Positions 45,629-54,136 of a stretch of DNA of 64,000 bases are shown here, in pieces. The position numbers and the translations under genes were made by a program. The stretch spans positions 611,180-675,179 of the forward strand of contig MPNC01000002.1 in the NCBI GenBank assembly GCA_002238825.1, in the 5' to 3' direction. The DNA comes from SAR202 cluster bacterium bin87. GTDB taxonomy: Bacteria > Chloroflexota > Dehalococcoidia > Lucifugimonadales > UBA3495. The notes under the pieces are model-generated. The model was not told the DNA's origin, ran no database searches, and saw only the letters and a list, made by a program, of their open reading frames with translations. How positions within the stretch are numbered: the stretch's first letter is position 1; each line of letters starts with the position of its first letter.

Positions 45629-46399
45629 CTAATCGAACTGATAAGGGTAAACCACCTGGAGAACCCGCCCGTCCCGCAAGGCGTCGAAGTACCCGTGGGT
45701 AATCTGGGGCTGCTGGAGCCATCGCCGAATGATATAGACGCACAGCGACGCCAGTTGCCCGCCGACGCTGGTGGCGGCAGGCGCCACCATCAGGTCGTCA
45801 TACAGGTTGGGGTTGATGGAATCGTTTTCGTCGCTCAGGAAATCGTTCAGAGCCAACGAAATCGACGTGGACGGCGAACCCGCCATCAGCATCGCATAGT
45901 CGTTGACGTTCCACACCGACTCCATGATGTCATCCGGATTCATCTGGGACATGACGTTTTCATCAAGGAACATCGTCAGAGCCAACAGCAAACGGCTGAA
46001 CGCCAGTTGCGATGGGTCCGAATTGCCGTAGATTGAGTTGCCCTCCGTCTTGCTGGCGGTGAGATACTGCGCCTTGTCGATGTATGACACCAGCAGCGGG
46101 ACTTCGCGGCGGATCAGGATGCTCAGGCAATCCTGGATGAGCTCGCCGCGACGCTCCGGCCGCCACGAGCGGAAGTACCCTTTGCCCTGATACAAATCCG
46201 CGGGGCGCAACTCGGTCGGCACGCCGTCGGAACCGCCGGGGGCGCCAAAGTGACGGCGCAGCAAAGCGTCGTACTCGCCCGTCATGGAGATGTACTGGCT
46301 CTCCTGCACCAGCAGTCCGGCGTGGACATGGTGCGGCTGGTTGGGATCGTCGGCGCTGAGGCCGGTCAGGCCGGATTCACTGAGGAAAACCAGGTACAT
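45629..46399 (-). CDS. DUF3800 protein
   Basis: A 256-residue DUF3800 family protein, an RNase H-like fold often found in mobile or defence contexts. The N-terminal strand reads YLVFLSESGLTG, where the family usually has D-E-S-G; here the first acidic residue is Ser, which could weaken metal binding. Downstream are the family-like segments near residues 95 (CLSILIRREVPLL) and 145 (MFLDENVM), then an Asp/Asn-rich C-terminal part. GGGAGG precedes the ATG. No mobile element is seen around it. It is followed by its own terminator before secA. Confidence 0.7.
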   Translation of the reverse strand: MYLVFLSESGLTGLSADDPNQPHHVHAGLLVQESQYISMTGEYDALLRRHFGAPGGSDGVPTELRPADLYQGKGYFRSWRPERRGELIQDCLSILIRREVPLLVSYIDKAQYLTASKTEGNSIYGNSDPSQLAFSRLLLALTMFLDENVMSQMNPDDIMESVWNVNDYAMLMAGSPSTSISLALNDFLSDENDSINPNLYDDLMVAPAATSVGGQLASLCVYIIRRWLQQPQITHGYFDALRDGRVLQVVYPYQFD

Positions 46400-46492
46400 G
46401 GTAGCCTCCCAGGCTGGCGCGGCGGGCTCTATCTGCCCTGACTGGGGTTGGCAGTGACGGCGGCGATTGCCAGCGTCAGCGGCTCGGACCGA

Positions 46493-46801
46493 CTATTGAG
46501 CAACGGTCCGAAAGTCGACGTGCAGCACGTCTCCGGTGCGGGGTTGCCACTGGATCTCCGAAGCGACGGCGGTGTACTCGCTCGTTTCGCCGGCGATGGT
46601 CACGCGCATGGGCTGGCCGAATTCGCCGCCGGCGCTGCTGATGGCCAACAGCAAGGTGCGTGCCTGGCACTGCAGTGAGCGGGATTCGACACCCTTGCCG
46701 TAGAGATGCACGGGCACTATGCCCTTGCGGCGCAGGACTTTAACCTTCTTGCCCAGGGTGTCGCGGGGTTCGAGTTGGACGGAAACCGTCGGGGTGGTCA
46801 T
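46493..46801 (-). CDS. rplY: 50S ribosomal protein L25
   Basis: A 102-residue bL25, the short form without the C-terminal CTC domain. It binds 5S rRNA in the large subunit. The family pattern is visible: RDTLGKKVKVLRRKGIVPVHLYGKG near the N-terminus (key residues G-K-K and R-R-K-G-x-V-P) and a terminal VLHVDFRTV. ATG 46801 has AGGAG upstream; an earlier in-frame ATG at 46873 is too far from any site. It lies between DUF3800 and a dehydrogenase on the same strand. The 226 bp upstream contain no other gene. Confidence 0.88.
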   Translation of the reverse strand: MTTPTVSVQLEPRDTLGKKVKVLRRKGIVPVHLYGKGVESRSLQCQARTLLLAISSAGGEFGQPMRVTIAGETSEYTAVASEIQWQPRTGDVLHVDFRTVAQ

Positions 46802-47027
46802 CGTAATCGGAACTCCTGGAGAACATGTGGCGGGGGTAACCCTGATTGGAGCGCATATCATAGCATATGCCATCGAATATGCGGGTCAGCCCCTTCGGGA
46901 CCCCACACGTATCACCAACCGCGCCGGTCATCAGCCGGGCCGGGGTCCGCCAAACCCGTAACGGTTGTTGCCTGGTTTGCTCCCAGCCGGCCACCGGTCC
47001 ATCGTGAACGACAAAATGAGGTCAGAT

Positions 47028-48008
47028 CTACCCCACCGCCTCCACGTTGGCGCAGGCTTCCATGGGTTCGCCCTTGAGGCCGGCCACCAGGTTGCGCGCA
47101 GCCAGTTTCATGGTGTTCAGGCGCGTGGGCAGGGCGGCGCTGCCGATGTGCGGTGTGATGACCAGGCTGTCGAGTGTCAGCAGAGGGTCATCCAGTGCGA
47201 TGGGTTCTGGTGACGTCACGTCCAGGGCGGCCCGCGCGATCTGCCCGTCGCGCAACGCTTCGTATAGCGCCGCGGGATCGACCACCGGCCCGCGCGACAC
47301 GTTGATCAGGATGGCCGACGGTTTCATCATGGCCAGTTGCGGCCCGCTGATCAGGTGATGCGTTTGCGGGGTCAGGGGCACGCTGAGTACCACGAAATCG
47401 GCCTGCGCCAGGACATCGTTGAATTCGGCGTAACGCAAACCGTATACGGCCTCCGCGTCGGGATAACGGGTCCGCGAGTGGTAAACGATGTCCATGTCAA
47501 ACCCGCCGGCGCGTTTCGCGATCTCCCGGCCGATCTGGCCCAAACCCACGATGCCCAGACAGGCTTCGTGCACGTCCTGTCCCAGCCAGTGGGTGGGGTG
47601 GAACTGGATCTGCCAGCCGCCGCCTCGCAACCAGCGCTCGCTTTCCGACGTGCGCCGGGCCGCGCCCAGCAGCAAAGCCATGGCCAGGTCGGCGGTTGAC
47701 TTCGCCAGCACGCCGGGAGTGTAGCCCACGGGAATGCCCCGTCGCGTCGCCTCGGCCACGTCGACATTGTCCAGCCCTACCGCCAATTGGCTGATCGCCC
47801 TCAGGCGGGGCGCCGCGTCCAGCAGGTCTCCGTCCACACGGTCCATGATGGTGGTCAGGATGCCTTCGGAATCACCGGCATGCCGGCGCAAATCCTCCAC
47901 CGACGGCGGCGTTTCTTCCGGCCACACGGTCACGTCGGCGACTTCCCGGATGACGTCCAACGCCTCGGGAAGCAGGGTACGGGTCACGAAAGCGCGAGGG
48001 GTCGACAT
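47028..48008 (-). CDS. D-2-hydroxyacid dehydrogenase (glyoxylate reductase-like)
   Basis: A 326-residue NAD(P)-dependent D-isomer specific 2-hydroxyacid dehydrogenase. The cofactor motif is GIVGLGQIGREIAKR near residue 147, the catalytic Arg is in NVSRGPVVD near 235, and the catalytic His is in HIGSA near 285, with the Glu of the relay in the TSPEPI segment. The layout fits glyoxylate/hydroxypyruvate reductase and does not include the ACT domain of serine-pathway SerA. There are no linked serine genes, so the substrate is uncertain. GGTGAG precedes the ATG. It lies after the terminator of the small unknown gene and is probably monocistronic. Confidence 0.87.
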   Translation of the reverse strand: MSTPRAFVTRTLLPEALDVIREVADVTVWPEETPPSVEDLRRHAGDSEGILTTIMDRVDGDLLDAAPRLRAISQLAVGLDNVDVAEATRRGIPVGYTPGVLAKSTADLAMALLLGAARRTSESERWLRGGGWQIQFHPTHWLGQDVHEACLGIVGLGQIGREIAKRAGGFDMDIVYHSRTRYPDAEAVYGLRYAEFNDVLAQADFVVLSVPLTPQTHHLISGPQLAMMKPSAILINVSRGPVVDPAALYEALRDGQIARAALDVTSPEPIALDDPLLTLDSLVITPHIGSAALPTRLNTMKLAARNLVAGLKGEPMEACANVEAVG

Positions 48009-48143
48009 GGCAACTCACCGCCGAATGTAGTGGCGACGCCTGATTCGGACGCCGTGTCCCCGATTGTAGTATCGGGCGGTGTCCGTTGCCAGTATTACGG
48101 TCCGGACCTTTGGCCGGATGTTGCGCCACCGGATGTTTGCGCC

Positions 48144-48178
48144 AATATAAAAGGGCCGCCGCATTGCTGCGACGGCCC
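48144..48178 (-). terminator. Rho-independent terminator of the small gene at 48238
   Basis: On the minus strand GGGCCGTCGCA pairs with TGCGGCGGCCC (one G-T wobble; 48168-48178 with 48153-48163), 4-nt loop, then TTTTATATT. Confidence 0.88.
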
Positions 48179-48237
48179 CTGCCAACTCTCGGGCAGCGCA
48201 GGGAGGGCGGCGCTACCCGGTGGTCAGTGTTGGCTGA

Positions 48238-48519
48238 TTAGACCAGCTTGGTGAAACCATCCCGGTAGCCGCGGGTTTCGGCAATCTCGCGCTCCAGGCG
48301 CGCCTGGTCGGTCATAGCGGGACCGGCCACGACGTTCCAGAGAGCGACGAAGCTCGCGACGATGGTCGCCTGGACCGACGGCTTGCGGGAGGCTTCCCAC
48401 TGCCCGAGCAGCTCGGCCGGGGTTTCCGGGATCGCGGAAACGTCGACGGCAGCCGGCGCCTCGGCGGTTTCGGCAACCGCGGGCTTGTTTTCGGTTTCGT
48501 GATTGATTGCGGTAACCAT
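48238..48519 (-). CDS. Small protein of unknown function
   Basis: A 93-residue protein that I do not recognise. The N-terminal third is polar, followed by a Glu/Ala/Pro-rich stretch (residues about 10-40) and an amphipathic C-terminal half (VQATIVASFVALWNVVAG and a charged end). No signal peptide or membrane span is certain. ATG 48519 follows AAGAGGAGC, and a near-consensus promoter lies at 48569-48597. With its own promoter and terminator it is a real single-gene unit, and the promoter quality suggests high expression. Confidence 0.7.
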   Translation of the reverse strand: MVTAINHETENKPAVAETAEAPAAVDVSAIPETPAELLGQWEASRKPSVQATIVASFVALWNVVAGPAMTDQARLEREIAETRGYRDGFTKLV

Positions 48520-48568
48520 TTGCTTGCTCCTCTTGGCTAATACTAATAGCCCATGATCATTTGTAAAT

Positions 48569-48597
48569 ATGATAGCGCGCCCGCCGTATTCCGTCAA
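48569..48597 (-). promoter_or_regulatory. Strong promoter of the small gene at 48238
   Basis: TTGACG (48592-48597) and TATCAT (48569-48574) on the minus strand with an exact 17-bp spacer, about 50 bp before the ATG. Confidence 0.75.
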
Positions 48598-48695
48598 CAG
48601 ATATTGAACGATCAAGTGTATAGATTTTGTGAATAATTTAGGGGCGAGTTGTGAACCCGCCCCCAGCGATGACCCTGACCCGGCCCGCGGATGCG

Positions 48696-50147
48696 CTACA
48701 ACGTTAATTTCCCTGGATTCATGATGCCGGCCGGGTCCAGCGCTCGCTTGATATCCAGCAGCGCATCCCGGCTGACACCCAGCTCACGACCCAACAGATG
48801 GTGCAGCTTGATGCCCACGCCGTGGCAGTATTCCATTATCCCGCCCATATCCTGAGCCAGGGTGAGCACCTCATCCACTCCGGCAGCCAGGTTCGTCCGC
48901 ACGTCGGGATCATAGCCGTCCCGACCAACTACCCGACGGTCACCGTCGGGCACCACCAGCATCGAGAAGAACTCGGGACGGCTCCAAAGGCAGTATTCCA
49001 CCACCTTGATCTTCCGGGCCTCCAGCATCCGGTCGGCGCGGCGCCGGTACTCCAGGACCCGGTTGGTTGGCAGGCTCATGTGCAGGTAGTCGAAGGTGCG
49101 GCCCCACTGCCGCTGCCAGCGCTCTTCGCGGGGGCGTCCCAGTGCCGTCTGCCGGTAGTTTACGGCGGAGTCGTGCCGGTGTTTCCAATAGGACAGGGTC
49201 GGCTCCGGGCCCACGTCCCACCCGCCGGCGGCATCGCAAACGGATATGGTGCGGCGCAGCGCGGCATACACGCCTTCGCGATAGCCTTCAAACAGCAGGT
49301 GCAGCAAAACGCCTTCGCTATCCTCGGTCAGGTCCAGGAGCGCAGGGCGGATACCCAGGGCCGCGATTTCCGATACGGCGGCGAAACCGGCATCGAAATC
49401 GGCGAACTCCATGGTCGCGTACTCGGCCGCCTCGGGTTGGCGGAACACGCGCAGCGTGGCCCGGGTTATCACGCCAAAGACGCCCTCGCTGCCGATGAAC
49501 AGGTGGTTCAAATCGGGGCCGGAAGACTGCTTGGGAACGGCCCGGGTTTCGATCACGCGGCCATCGGGCAGGACAACCTCCAGCGCCACCACCTGGTCAC
49601 CCATGGGGCCGAAGGCGGCGGCACGGTAGCCCACCCCGTTGGTGGAGATGGTGCCGGCCACGCTGGCGATGGGCACGCTGTACGGGTCGTGGCCCGGCAT
49701 GAGCCCGTGGGGTTCCAGCGCGTCGTACAGGTCTTGCAGGATCAAACCCGCCTCGACCTCGGCGGTTTGCGACACCGGGTCGATATTGACCACCCGGTTC
49801 AGCCGCCCGAGATCCAGGATAATCCCGCCTTGCACCGGCAGGATCCCGCCCATCACCCCGGTACCGCCGCCGTACGGAATCAGCGGAACCGCTGCGCTCT
49901 GGGCCAGCGCAACGATCTGAGAAACCTGGGCGGTGTCTGCCGGCCGCGCCACAACGTCGGCCAGTCGATCAAAAGCGGCGTCGGCGTAATAGGCCCGGTA
50001 CGGCGTCAGGGCGTCGGCCGAATAGCGATCCAACTCGGCCGGCCCGGTGAGAACGTGCTCCGCTCCGACTAATGAGGCGAGGCTGGCAGCCAGATCGCCC
50101 GGCGGCGGCCGTTCGGTTTCGGAATCGGACTGGCTGGAGGACGACAC
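48696..50147 (-). CDS. FAD-linked oxidase (GlcD/D-lactate dehydrogenase type)
   Basis: A 483-residue flavoprotein of the VAO/PCMH family. The FAD-binding half has IPYGGGTGVMGG near residue 93 (the diphosphate loop), LDLGRLNRV, GHDPYSVP-ASVAGTISTNGVG near 155-170 and FIGSEGVFGVITRATLRVF. The C-terminal half is the FAD-oxidase C domain, ending in ALDPAGIMNPGKLTL. This matches glycolate oxidase GlcD and D-lactate dehydrogenases; no GlcE/GlcF partner is adjacent. It starts 10 bp after cysS and is the last gene of the ispD-ispF-cysS cluster, but is functionally distinct from it. Confidence 0.88.
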   Translation of the reverse strand: MSSSSQSDSETERPPPGDLAASLASLVGAEHVLTGPAELDRYSADALTPYRAYYADAAFDRLADVVARPADTAQVSQIVALAQSAAVPLIPYGGGTGVMGGILPVQGGIILDLGRLNRVVNIDPVSQTAEVEAGLILQDLYDALEPHGLMPGHDPYSVPIASVAGTISTNGVGYRAAAFGPMGDQVVALEVVLPDGRVIETRAVPKQSSGPDLNHLFIGSEGVFGVITRATLRVFRQPEAAEYATMEFADFDAGFAAVSEIAALGIRPALLDLTEDSEGVLLHLLFEGYREGVYAALRRTISVCDAAGGWDVGPEPTLSYWKHRHDSAVNYRQTALGRPREERWQRQWGRTFDYLHMSLPTNRVLEYRRRADRMLEARKIKVVEYCLWSRPEFFSMLVVPDGDRRVVGRDGYDPDVRTNLAAGVDEVLTLAQDMGGIMEYCHGVGIKLHHLLGRELGVSRDALLDIKRALDPAGIMNPGKLTL

Positions 50148-50157
50148 GGGGACAACG

Positions 50158-51531
50158 CTATTCCGTCGTCTGCCTCTGCCACTGGGTACCCTGGGCGCTG
50201 TCTTCCAGGGTCACTCCCTGCTCGGCCAAGCCGTCCCGGATCTGGTCCGCCAGGGCGAATTCACGGGCCGCCCGCAGTTCGGTACGTACCGATACCAGAA
50301 GATCGATGAATGGGGCCGCAGCGAGGTCGTCCTCCCGAACCGGCCGGTCCTCAAAGGTCAGGCCCAGCACGCTGCCCAGCTCACGCAGGGCAGTTTGGCC
50401 TTCGTCGATACTCTGACCCGAGTCCCGGCCCCGGTTGATATCGCGCGCCAGGTCAAACAGGGCGGCAACGGCCTGGGGAGTGTTGAGATCATCGTCCATG
50501 GCCGCGGCGAATCTCGCGCGGTGGGTTTCCGCGTCAACCTCAGGGCCAGCACCATTGCCGGGGATAAGCGCCCGGCGTACCCGCTCCAGGCTACGCTCCA
50601 CTGCGGCAGCGCCCTCGTCGCTGTAGGCCAGTGGGCTGCGGTAGTGGCTAGTGAGGAAGTACAGCCGCATGGCGTCCGGGCTGTAGCGTTCCAGAGCCTC
50701 CACTACGGACACCAGGTTGCCCAGCGACTTGCTCATCTTGTCGGAGCCCAACTGCAGGAGGCCGTTGTGCATCCAATAGCGGGCGAAGGGTTTCATCCCG
50801 GTGTAGCATTCGCTCTGTGCGATCTCGTTTTCGTGATGCGGGAACACCAGATCGTGTCCGCCGCCGTGGATGTCAATCTGCTCTCCCAGGTACTCCAGGG
50901 ACATGGCGGTGCATTCGATGTGCCAGCCGGGCCGGCCCGGTCCCCACGGGCTCTCCCACGAGGGCTCGCCGGGCTTGGCGCCCTTCCACAGGACGAAGTC
51001 CATGGGATGCTCTTTGTTCTCGTCCACCTGGATGCGCGCGCCGGCGATCATGCTGTCCAGGGTGCGGTGGCTGAGCTTGCCGTAGTCATCCTTGCTGGTC
51101 ACGCGGAAGTAGACGTCCCCGGCGGCGGGATAGGCGTGGCCACGGTCAATCAGGCCGGCTATGGCGTCTATGATCCGGGGAATCTCGCGCGTGGCGCGGG
51201 GATATTCAGCGGCGCGCTGGATATTCAGCGCGTCCATCGTTTGGAAGTAATCTCCGATGAACTCCTCGACCAGTTCGTCCTCGGAGACGCCGGACTCCTG
51301 CGCTCGCTGGATTATCTTGTCGTCGATATCGGTGAAGTTCTGGACGTGGCGGACTTCATAGCCCGTGTGTTCCAGGTAGCGCCGCAGGGTATCGAATACC
51401 ACGTAGCTGAGGGCGTGACCGACGTGAGTGGAGGAGTACGGGGTGACTCCGCACACGTACATCTTGACCAGGTTGCCGTCGGAGGGAACGAAATCCTCGA
51501 CCTGTCCGCTCAGAGTGTTGTAGAGCTTCAT
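50158..51531 (-). CDS. cysS: Cysteinyl-tRNA synthetase
   Basis: A 457-residue class I aminoacyl-tRNA synthetase that charges tRNA-Cys. The N-terminal zinc Cys and HIGH box appear as YVCGVTPYSSTHVGHA (HVGH) near residue 25-40, NFTDIDDKII follows, further zinc ligands are in WHIECTAM and the HGGGHDLVFPHHENE block, and KMSKSLGN is near residue 265. A helical C-terminal domain completes the normal length. It follows ispF by about 50 bp; ispDF-cysS linkage is common in bacteria. Confidence 0.96.
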   Translation of the reverse strand: MKLYNTLSGQVEDFVPSDGNLVKMYVCGVTPYSSTHVGHALSYVVFDTLRRYLEHTGYEVRHVQNFTDIDDKIIQRAQESGVSEDELVEEFIGDYFQTMDALNIQRAAEYPRATREIPRIIDAIAGLIDRGHAYPAAGDVYFRVTSKDDYGKLSHRTLDSMIAGARIQVDENKEHPMDFVLWKGAKPGEPSWESPWGPGRPGWHIECTAMSLEYLGEQIDIHGGGHDLVFPHHENEIAQSECYTGMKPFARYWMHNGLLQLGSDKMSKSLGNLVSVVEALERYSPDAMRLYFLTSHYRSPLAYSDEGAAAVERSLERVRRALIPGNGAGPEVDAETHRARFAAAMDDDLNTPQAVAALFDLARDINRGRDSGQSIDEGQTALRELGSVLGLTFEDRPVREDDLAAAPFIDLLVSVRTELRAAREFALADQIRDGLAEQGVTLEDSAQGTQWQRQTTE

Positions 51532-51579
51532 ACTAAAGGTGGACGACGGCGCTTGCGCTCGTCTGATTATCGTATGGTG

Positions 51580-52059
51580 TCAAGGCCGCCATAGCATCGC
51601 CACGGCCAAAGCCGCGATCCCTTCTTCCCGTCCGGTGAATCCCAGGTAGTCGGTGGTGGTGGCTTTGACACTGACCTGCGACTGTTCTACCGACAGAGCG
51701 GTGGCGATATTCTGGCGCATCTCCGGCACGTGAGGGGACAGCCGGGGACGTTGCGCGAGCATTGTAGCATCAACGTTGGCGATGCACCAACCACCATCGG
51801 CCAGCGCCACGGCCGTCCGTTCCAGCAGAATCAAGCTGCTAATCCCGGCCAGGGACGGGTCTCCCGGAGGGAAGTGAGCCCCGATGTCCCCGGCGCCGGC
51901 CGCGCCCAACAAGGCGTCGATCACGGCGTGGCTGAGCGCGTCGCCGTCGCTATGGCCGGCCAGCCCGGTGGGATGAGGTATGTTGACGCCGCCAAGCACC
52001 AGCGCCCGCCCGTCAACCAGGGCATGGGCATCGGCTCCGGTCCCTACTCGATACTGCAC
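51580..52059 (-). CDS. ispF: 2-C-methyl-D-erythritol 2,4-cyclodiphosphate synthase
   Basis: A 159-residue IspF of the non-mevalonate (MEP) isoprenoid pathway, making the cyclic diphosphate from CDP-ME 2-phosphate. The metal ligands Asp and His are in GTGADAHAL near residue 8-10, and GHSDGDALSHAVIDALLGA with GDIGAHFP follows, all conserved. The substrate-binding end KATTTDYLGFTGREEGIAA is present. GTG 52059 is chosen because it gives the normal length; the frame is open further upstream but encodes no family sequence. It lies between a small membrane protein gene and cysS. Confidence 0.93.
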   Translation of the reverse strand: MQYRVGTGADAHALVDGRALVLGGVNIPHPTGLAGHSDGDALSHAVIDALLGAAGAGDIGAHFPPGDPSLAGISSLILLERTAVALADGGWCIANVDATMLAQRPRLSPHVPEMRQNIATALSVEQSQVSVKATTTDYLGFTGREEGIAALAVAMLWRP

Positions 52060-52100
52060 CGAAGGATTCGCCGGGGCAGACCGCGACCCGCGGCCAGCGC

Positions 52101-52547
52101 CTACCCTCGCTCGATTGACCTGAGAACCTGGTGCGCCTGCTCGATGTCGTTCAGCGGGCCGCCGTAGACTATGATCGGCGCATAGCCGATGACGACCGCC
52201 GTGAGGAAAGCCAGCGCCGAGCCTGACGCCACGAAGTCGGCATTGGTGGGTTCTTCGCCAATTCGGAGCTGGGAGTACAGGACATCGCTTTGGGCCACGA
52301 TCAGTTCGGGCGCCGGCAAGCCCATATGGGCAATCAGGAGCATCACCAGTGGCGCCACACAAACCAGAGCAAGTACGGACCAGATGATGACCCATGCCAG
52401 GAACATATTCCGCTCGGCATTGACCTTCGAGCGCAAATGCTCCAGCCGGCCCGGGGCTACCGCCATGTCCAGTCGGTCAGCGCTCAGCCGCAGGAATTGA
52501 GCGTACTCCCGGTAACGGGAGCGACGGTTGATGGTGCTGGCCACCAT
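52101..52547 (-). CDS. Small membrane protein of unknown function
   Basis: A 148-residue protein not recognised. A basic, helical N-terminus (RRSRYREYAQFLRLSADRLD) leads to a first span at about 48-73 (FLAWVIIWSVLALVCVAPLVM) and a second at 108-129 (SGSALAFLTAVVIGYAPIIVY). Both termini are probably cytoplasmic. It sits between ispD and ispF on the same strand, with gaps of 42 and about 150 bp, so it may share their transcript without sharing their function. Confidence 0.6.
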   Translation of the reverse strand: MVASTINRRSRYREYAQFLRLSADRLDMAVAPGRLEHLRSKVNAERNMFLAWVIIWSVLALVCVAPLVMLLIAHMGLPAPELIVAQSDVLYSQLRIGEEPTNADFVASGSALAFLTAVVIGYAPIIVYGGPLNDIEQAHQVLRSIERG

Positions 52548-52700
52548 TCTGATCCTCCGCTTGTCGGAACCCTTCGTCCAAACGTGCGCGTTTTACTCAG
52601 GCGCACGCCCATGCGTGACATAGGGACGACATGAAACATCGTATGCAAATCAGTCGCATTGTTGCAAGCAAACCGACACGCTATTTGTCGCAGTTTCGGA

Positions 52701-53378
52701 TTATCGCCGGCCCAACAACAAGCTGACAATATCCAAGTCTTCAGGAGTAGTTACCTTCAGGTTGTGGTAATCGCCCCAGAAAACAGTAACCCGGTGGCCT
52801 GCCGCTTCGACCATGGCCGCGTCATCGGTGTATTCGACCTCCGCTGCGCGATGGGCATCCAGGAGGGTTTGATAATCAAAAGCCTGGGGAGTCTGCGCCG
52901 CCCACAGGGTGGAGCGATCGGGGGTGCCTGAAATAAACTGCTGGTCGCCCACTACCTTGATCGTATCCTTCACCGGCACCGCGGCGATCGCTGCGCCCGA
53001 TCCCCGGACTTCGTCCAGCGCGCGCTCGAGGATGTCTGCGGAGACGCACGGGCGGGCTCCGTCATGAATGGCTACCCATTGGCGCTGGCCCATGGCCACC
53101 AGGCCGGCCAGGACCGAATCCTGGCGGCGGGCGCCACCGGCGCACACCTCGGCAATTTTGGGAATGTCCGAATCCCGTACCATCATTTCAACGTCGGGGA
53201 CCGCATCGGCAGCCACCACCAGCACTATGCGATCCACCACATCCGACGCGGCGATGCGCCTGAGCGTGTGCGTAATCAGCGGCGCCCCGAGAATATCTGC
53301 GAAGGTTTTGTCTGTGCCGCCCATCCGGGAACTACGTCCCGCGGCCACCACGACAACACCCAGTAGATCGTTGGACAT
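52701..53378 (-). CDS. ispD: 2-C-methyl-D-erythritol 4-phosphate cytidylyltransferase
   Basis: A 225-residue IspD of the MEP isoprenoid pathway, transferring CMP to methylerythritol phosphate. The nucleotide-binding start is VVVVAAGRSSRMGG, and DKTFADILGAPLI follows. Central landmarks are GGARRQDSVLAGL, IHDGARPCV and VPVKDTIKVV; TPQAFDYQTLLDAH and YTDDAAMVEAAG complete the active site. ATG 53378 is used; TTG 53399 in the same frame would add seven residues. It is divergent from the OsmC-like selenoprotein candidate. Confidence 0.93.
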   Translation of the reverse strand: MSNDLLGVVVVAAGRSSRMGGTDKTFADILGAPLITHTLRRIAASDVVDRIVLVVAADAVPDVEMMVRDSDIPKIAEVCAGGARRQDSVLAGLVAMGQRQWVAIHDGARPCVSADILERALDEVRGSGAAIAAVPVKDTIKVVGDQQFISGTPDRSTLWAAQTPQAFDYQTLLDAHRAAEVEYTDDAAMVEAAGHRVTVFWGDYHNLKVTTPEDLDIVSLLLGRR

Positions 53379-53418
53379 TTCGTTCACGGCAGTTTCCAAT
53401 TTACCACACGTCGCAAAA

Positions 53419-53448
53419 TTGCAGGCTTGGCGTTCAAGCCTCTATAGT
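53419..53448 (+). promoter_or_regulatory. Promoter with internal dyad before the OsmC-like gene
   Basis: TTGCAG (53419-53424) and TATAGT (53443-53448) with an 18-bp spacer. A perfect 6-bp dyad GGCTTG-N5-CAAGCC (53424-53440) fills the spacer, as for regulators such as MerR/SoxR-type proteins that bind between the -35 and -10. Confidence 0.5.
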
Positions 53449-53525
53449 TTATGATCTAGCCGTTGTGAGTATCAATATCAGACGAGTGGAACATCCGCGG
53501 AGCGCGTTACGACAAAGGGGGCATG

Positions 53526-53984
53526 ATGGCTGCATTGGAAATGGCCTATCACGTGGAAACGTACAGCTCAGGGACCCACGGCAGAGCAATCTGCAACGCC
53601 CGCACGCATCACTGGGTTGCCGATGATGGCGGCGGTGACGCGGTGGGAGCCGGCGAGTTGTTCCTTTCCGGAATTACGGCTTGCGCCGTGAACATGGTGG
53701 AGCGCATCGCGCTAACCGACGACGCCCCGGTGGACTTCATGGAAGTAACCGCTGAAGCCTTCAGGGACCCGGAAGCAACCCCCGGGGACGTGAGCCTCTA
53801 CGCCGACGTGCGCATCCACTTCAAAATCTGGGGCGTGGACGACGACCAGGGCAACTACCTGGTAGACACCTGGAAGAAGCGTTGACCACTGTATGGTTCG
53901 GTCGCCGTGGCGACCCCCAGCACTTCCGTCACCGCCGAGTTCGTCGCCGAGTCGCGCCAGAAGCACGCCGGCCGCGTCGCATAA
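53526..53984 (+). CDS. OsmC-like protein with in-frame UGA (selenoprotein candidate)
   Basis: A 152-residue OsmC/Ohr-family protein if UGA 53883-53885 is selenocysteine (residue 120). Ended at the UGA it would be only 119 residues and lack the last strand; reading through gives the normal length and TAA at 53982. The first redox Cys is Cys53 in LFLSGITACAVNMVE, the family position. The UGA falls in DTWKKR-U-PLYGSVAVATP, where relatives have the second Cys (C-P-x-Y). OsmC-like proteins reduce organic hydroperoxides with this Cys pair. OsmC-type selenoproteins are known from other bacteria. ATG 53526 is preferred to 53523 by spacing from AAAGGGG. A SECIS-like hairpin is at 53900-53915, and a promoter with a dyad lies upstream. 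It is followed by hairpins. Confidence 0.88.
53900..53915 (+). promoter_or_regulatory. Predicted SECIS hairpin of the OsmC-like gene
   Basis: GGTCGC (53900-53905) pairs perfectly with GCGACC (53910-53915), with loop CGTG carrying G in its second place. The loop begins 20 nt after the UGA. Confidence 0.65.
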
Positions 53985-54025
53985 CCCCCTCGACAAAGTG
54001 TTCGCCGCGGGGCGGCGAAGACATG

Positions 54026-54061
54026 TGCCCCCGGCCGGCGCGGTTTCGCCAGCCGGGGGCA
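54026..54061 (+). terminator. Hairpins after the OsmC-like gene
   Basis: A perfect 10-bp stem (TGCCCCCGGC, 54026-54035, with 54052-54061) and 16-nt loop. Just upstream TTCGCCGC (54001-54008) pairs with GCGGCGAA (54012-54019). There is no T run, so termination is likely but not certain. Confidence 0.55.
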
Positions 54062-54136
54062 ATACGCAGCAACGCATGTAATGAGCGTTGTCGGAACGGT
54101 CATTCGACTAGCCCATAGGTTGTCAATAGGGCGGAT

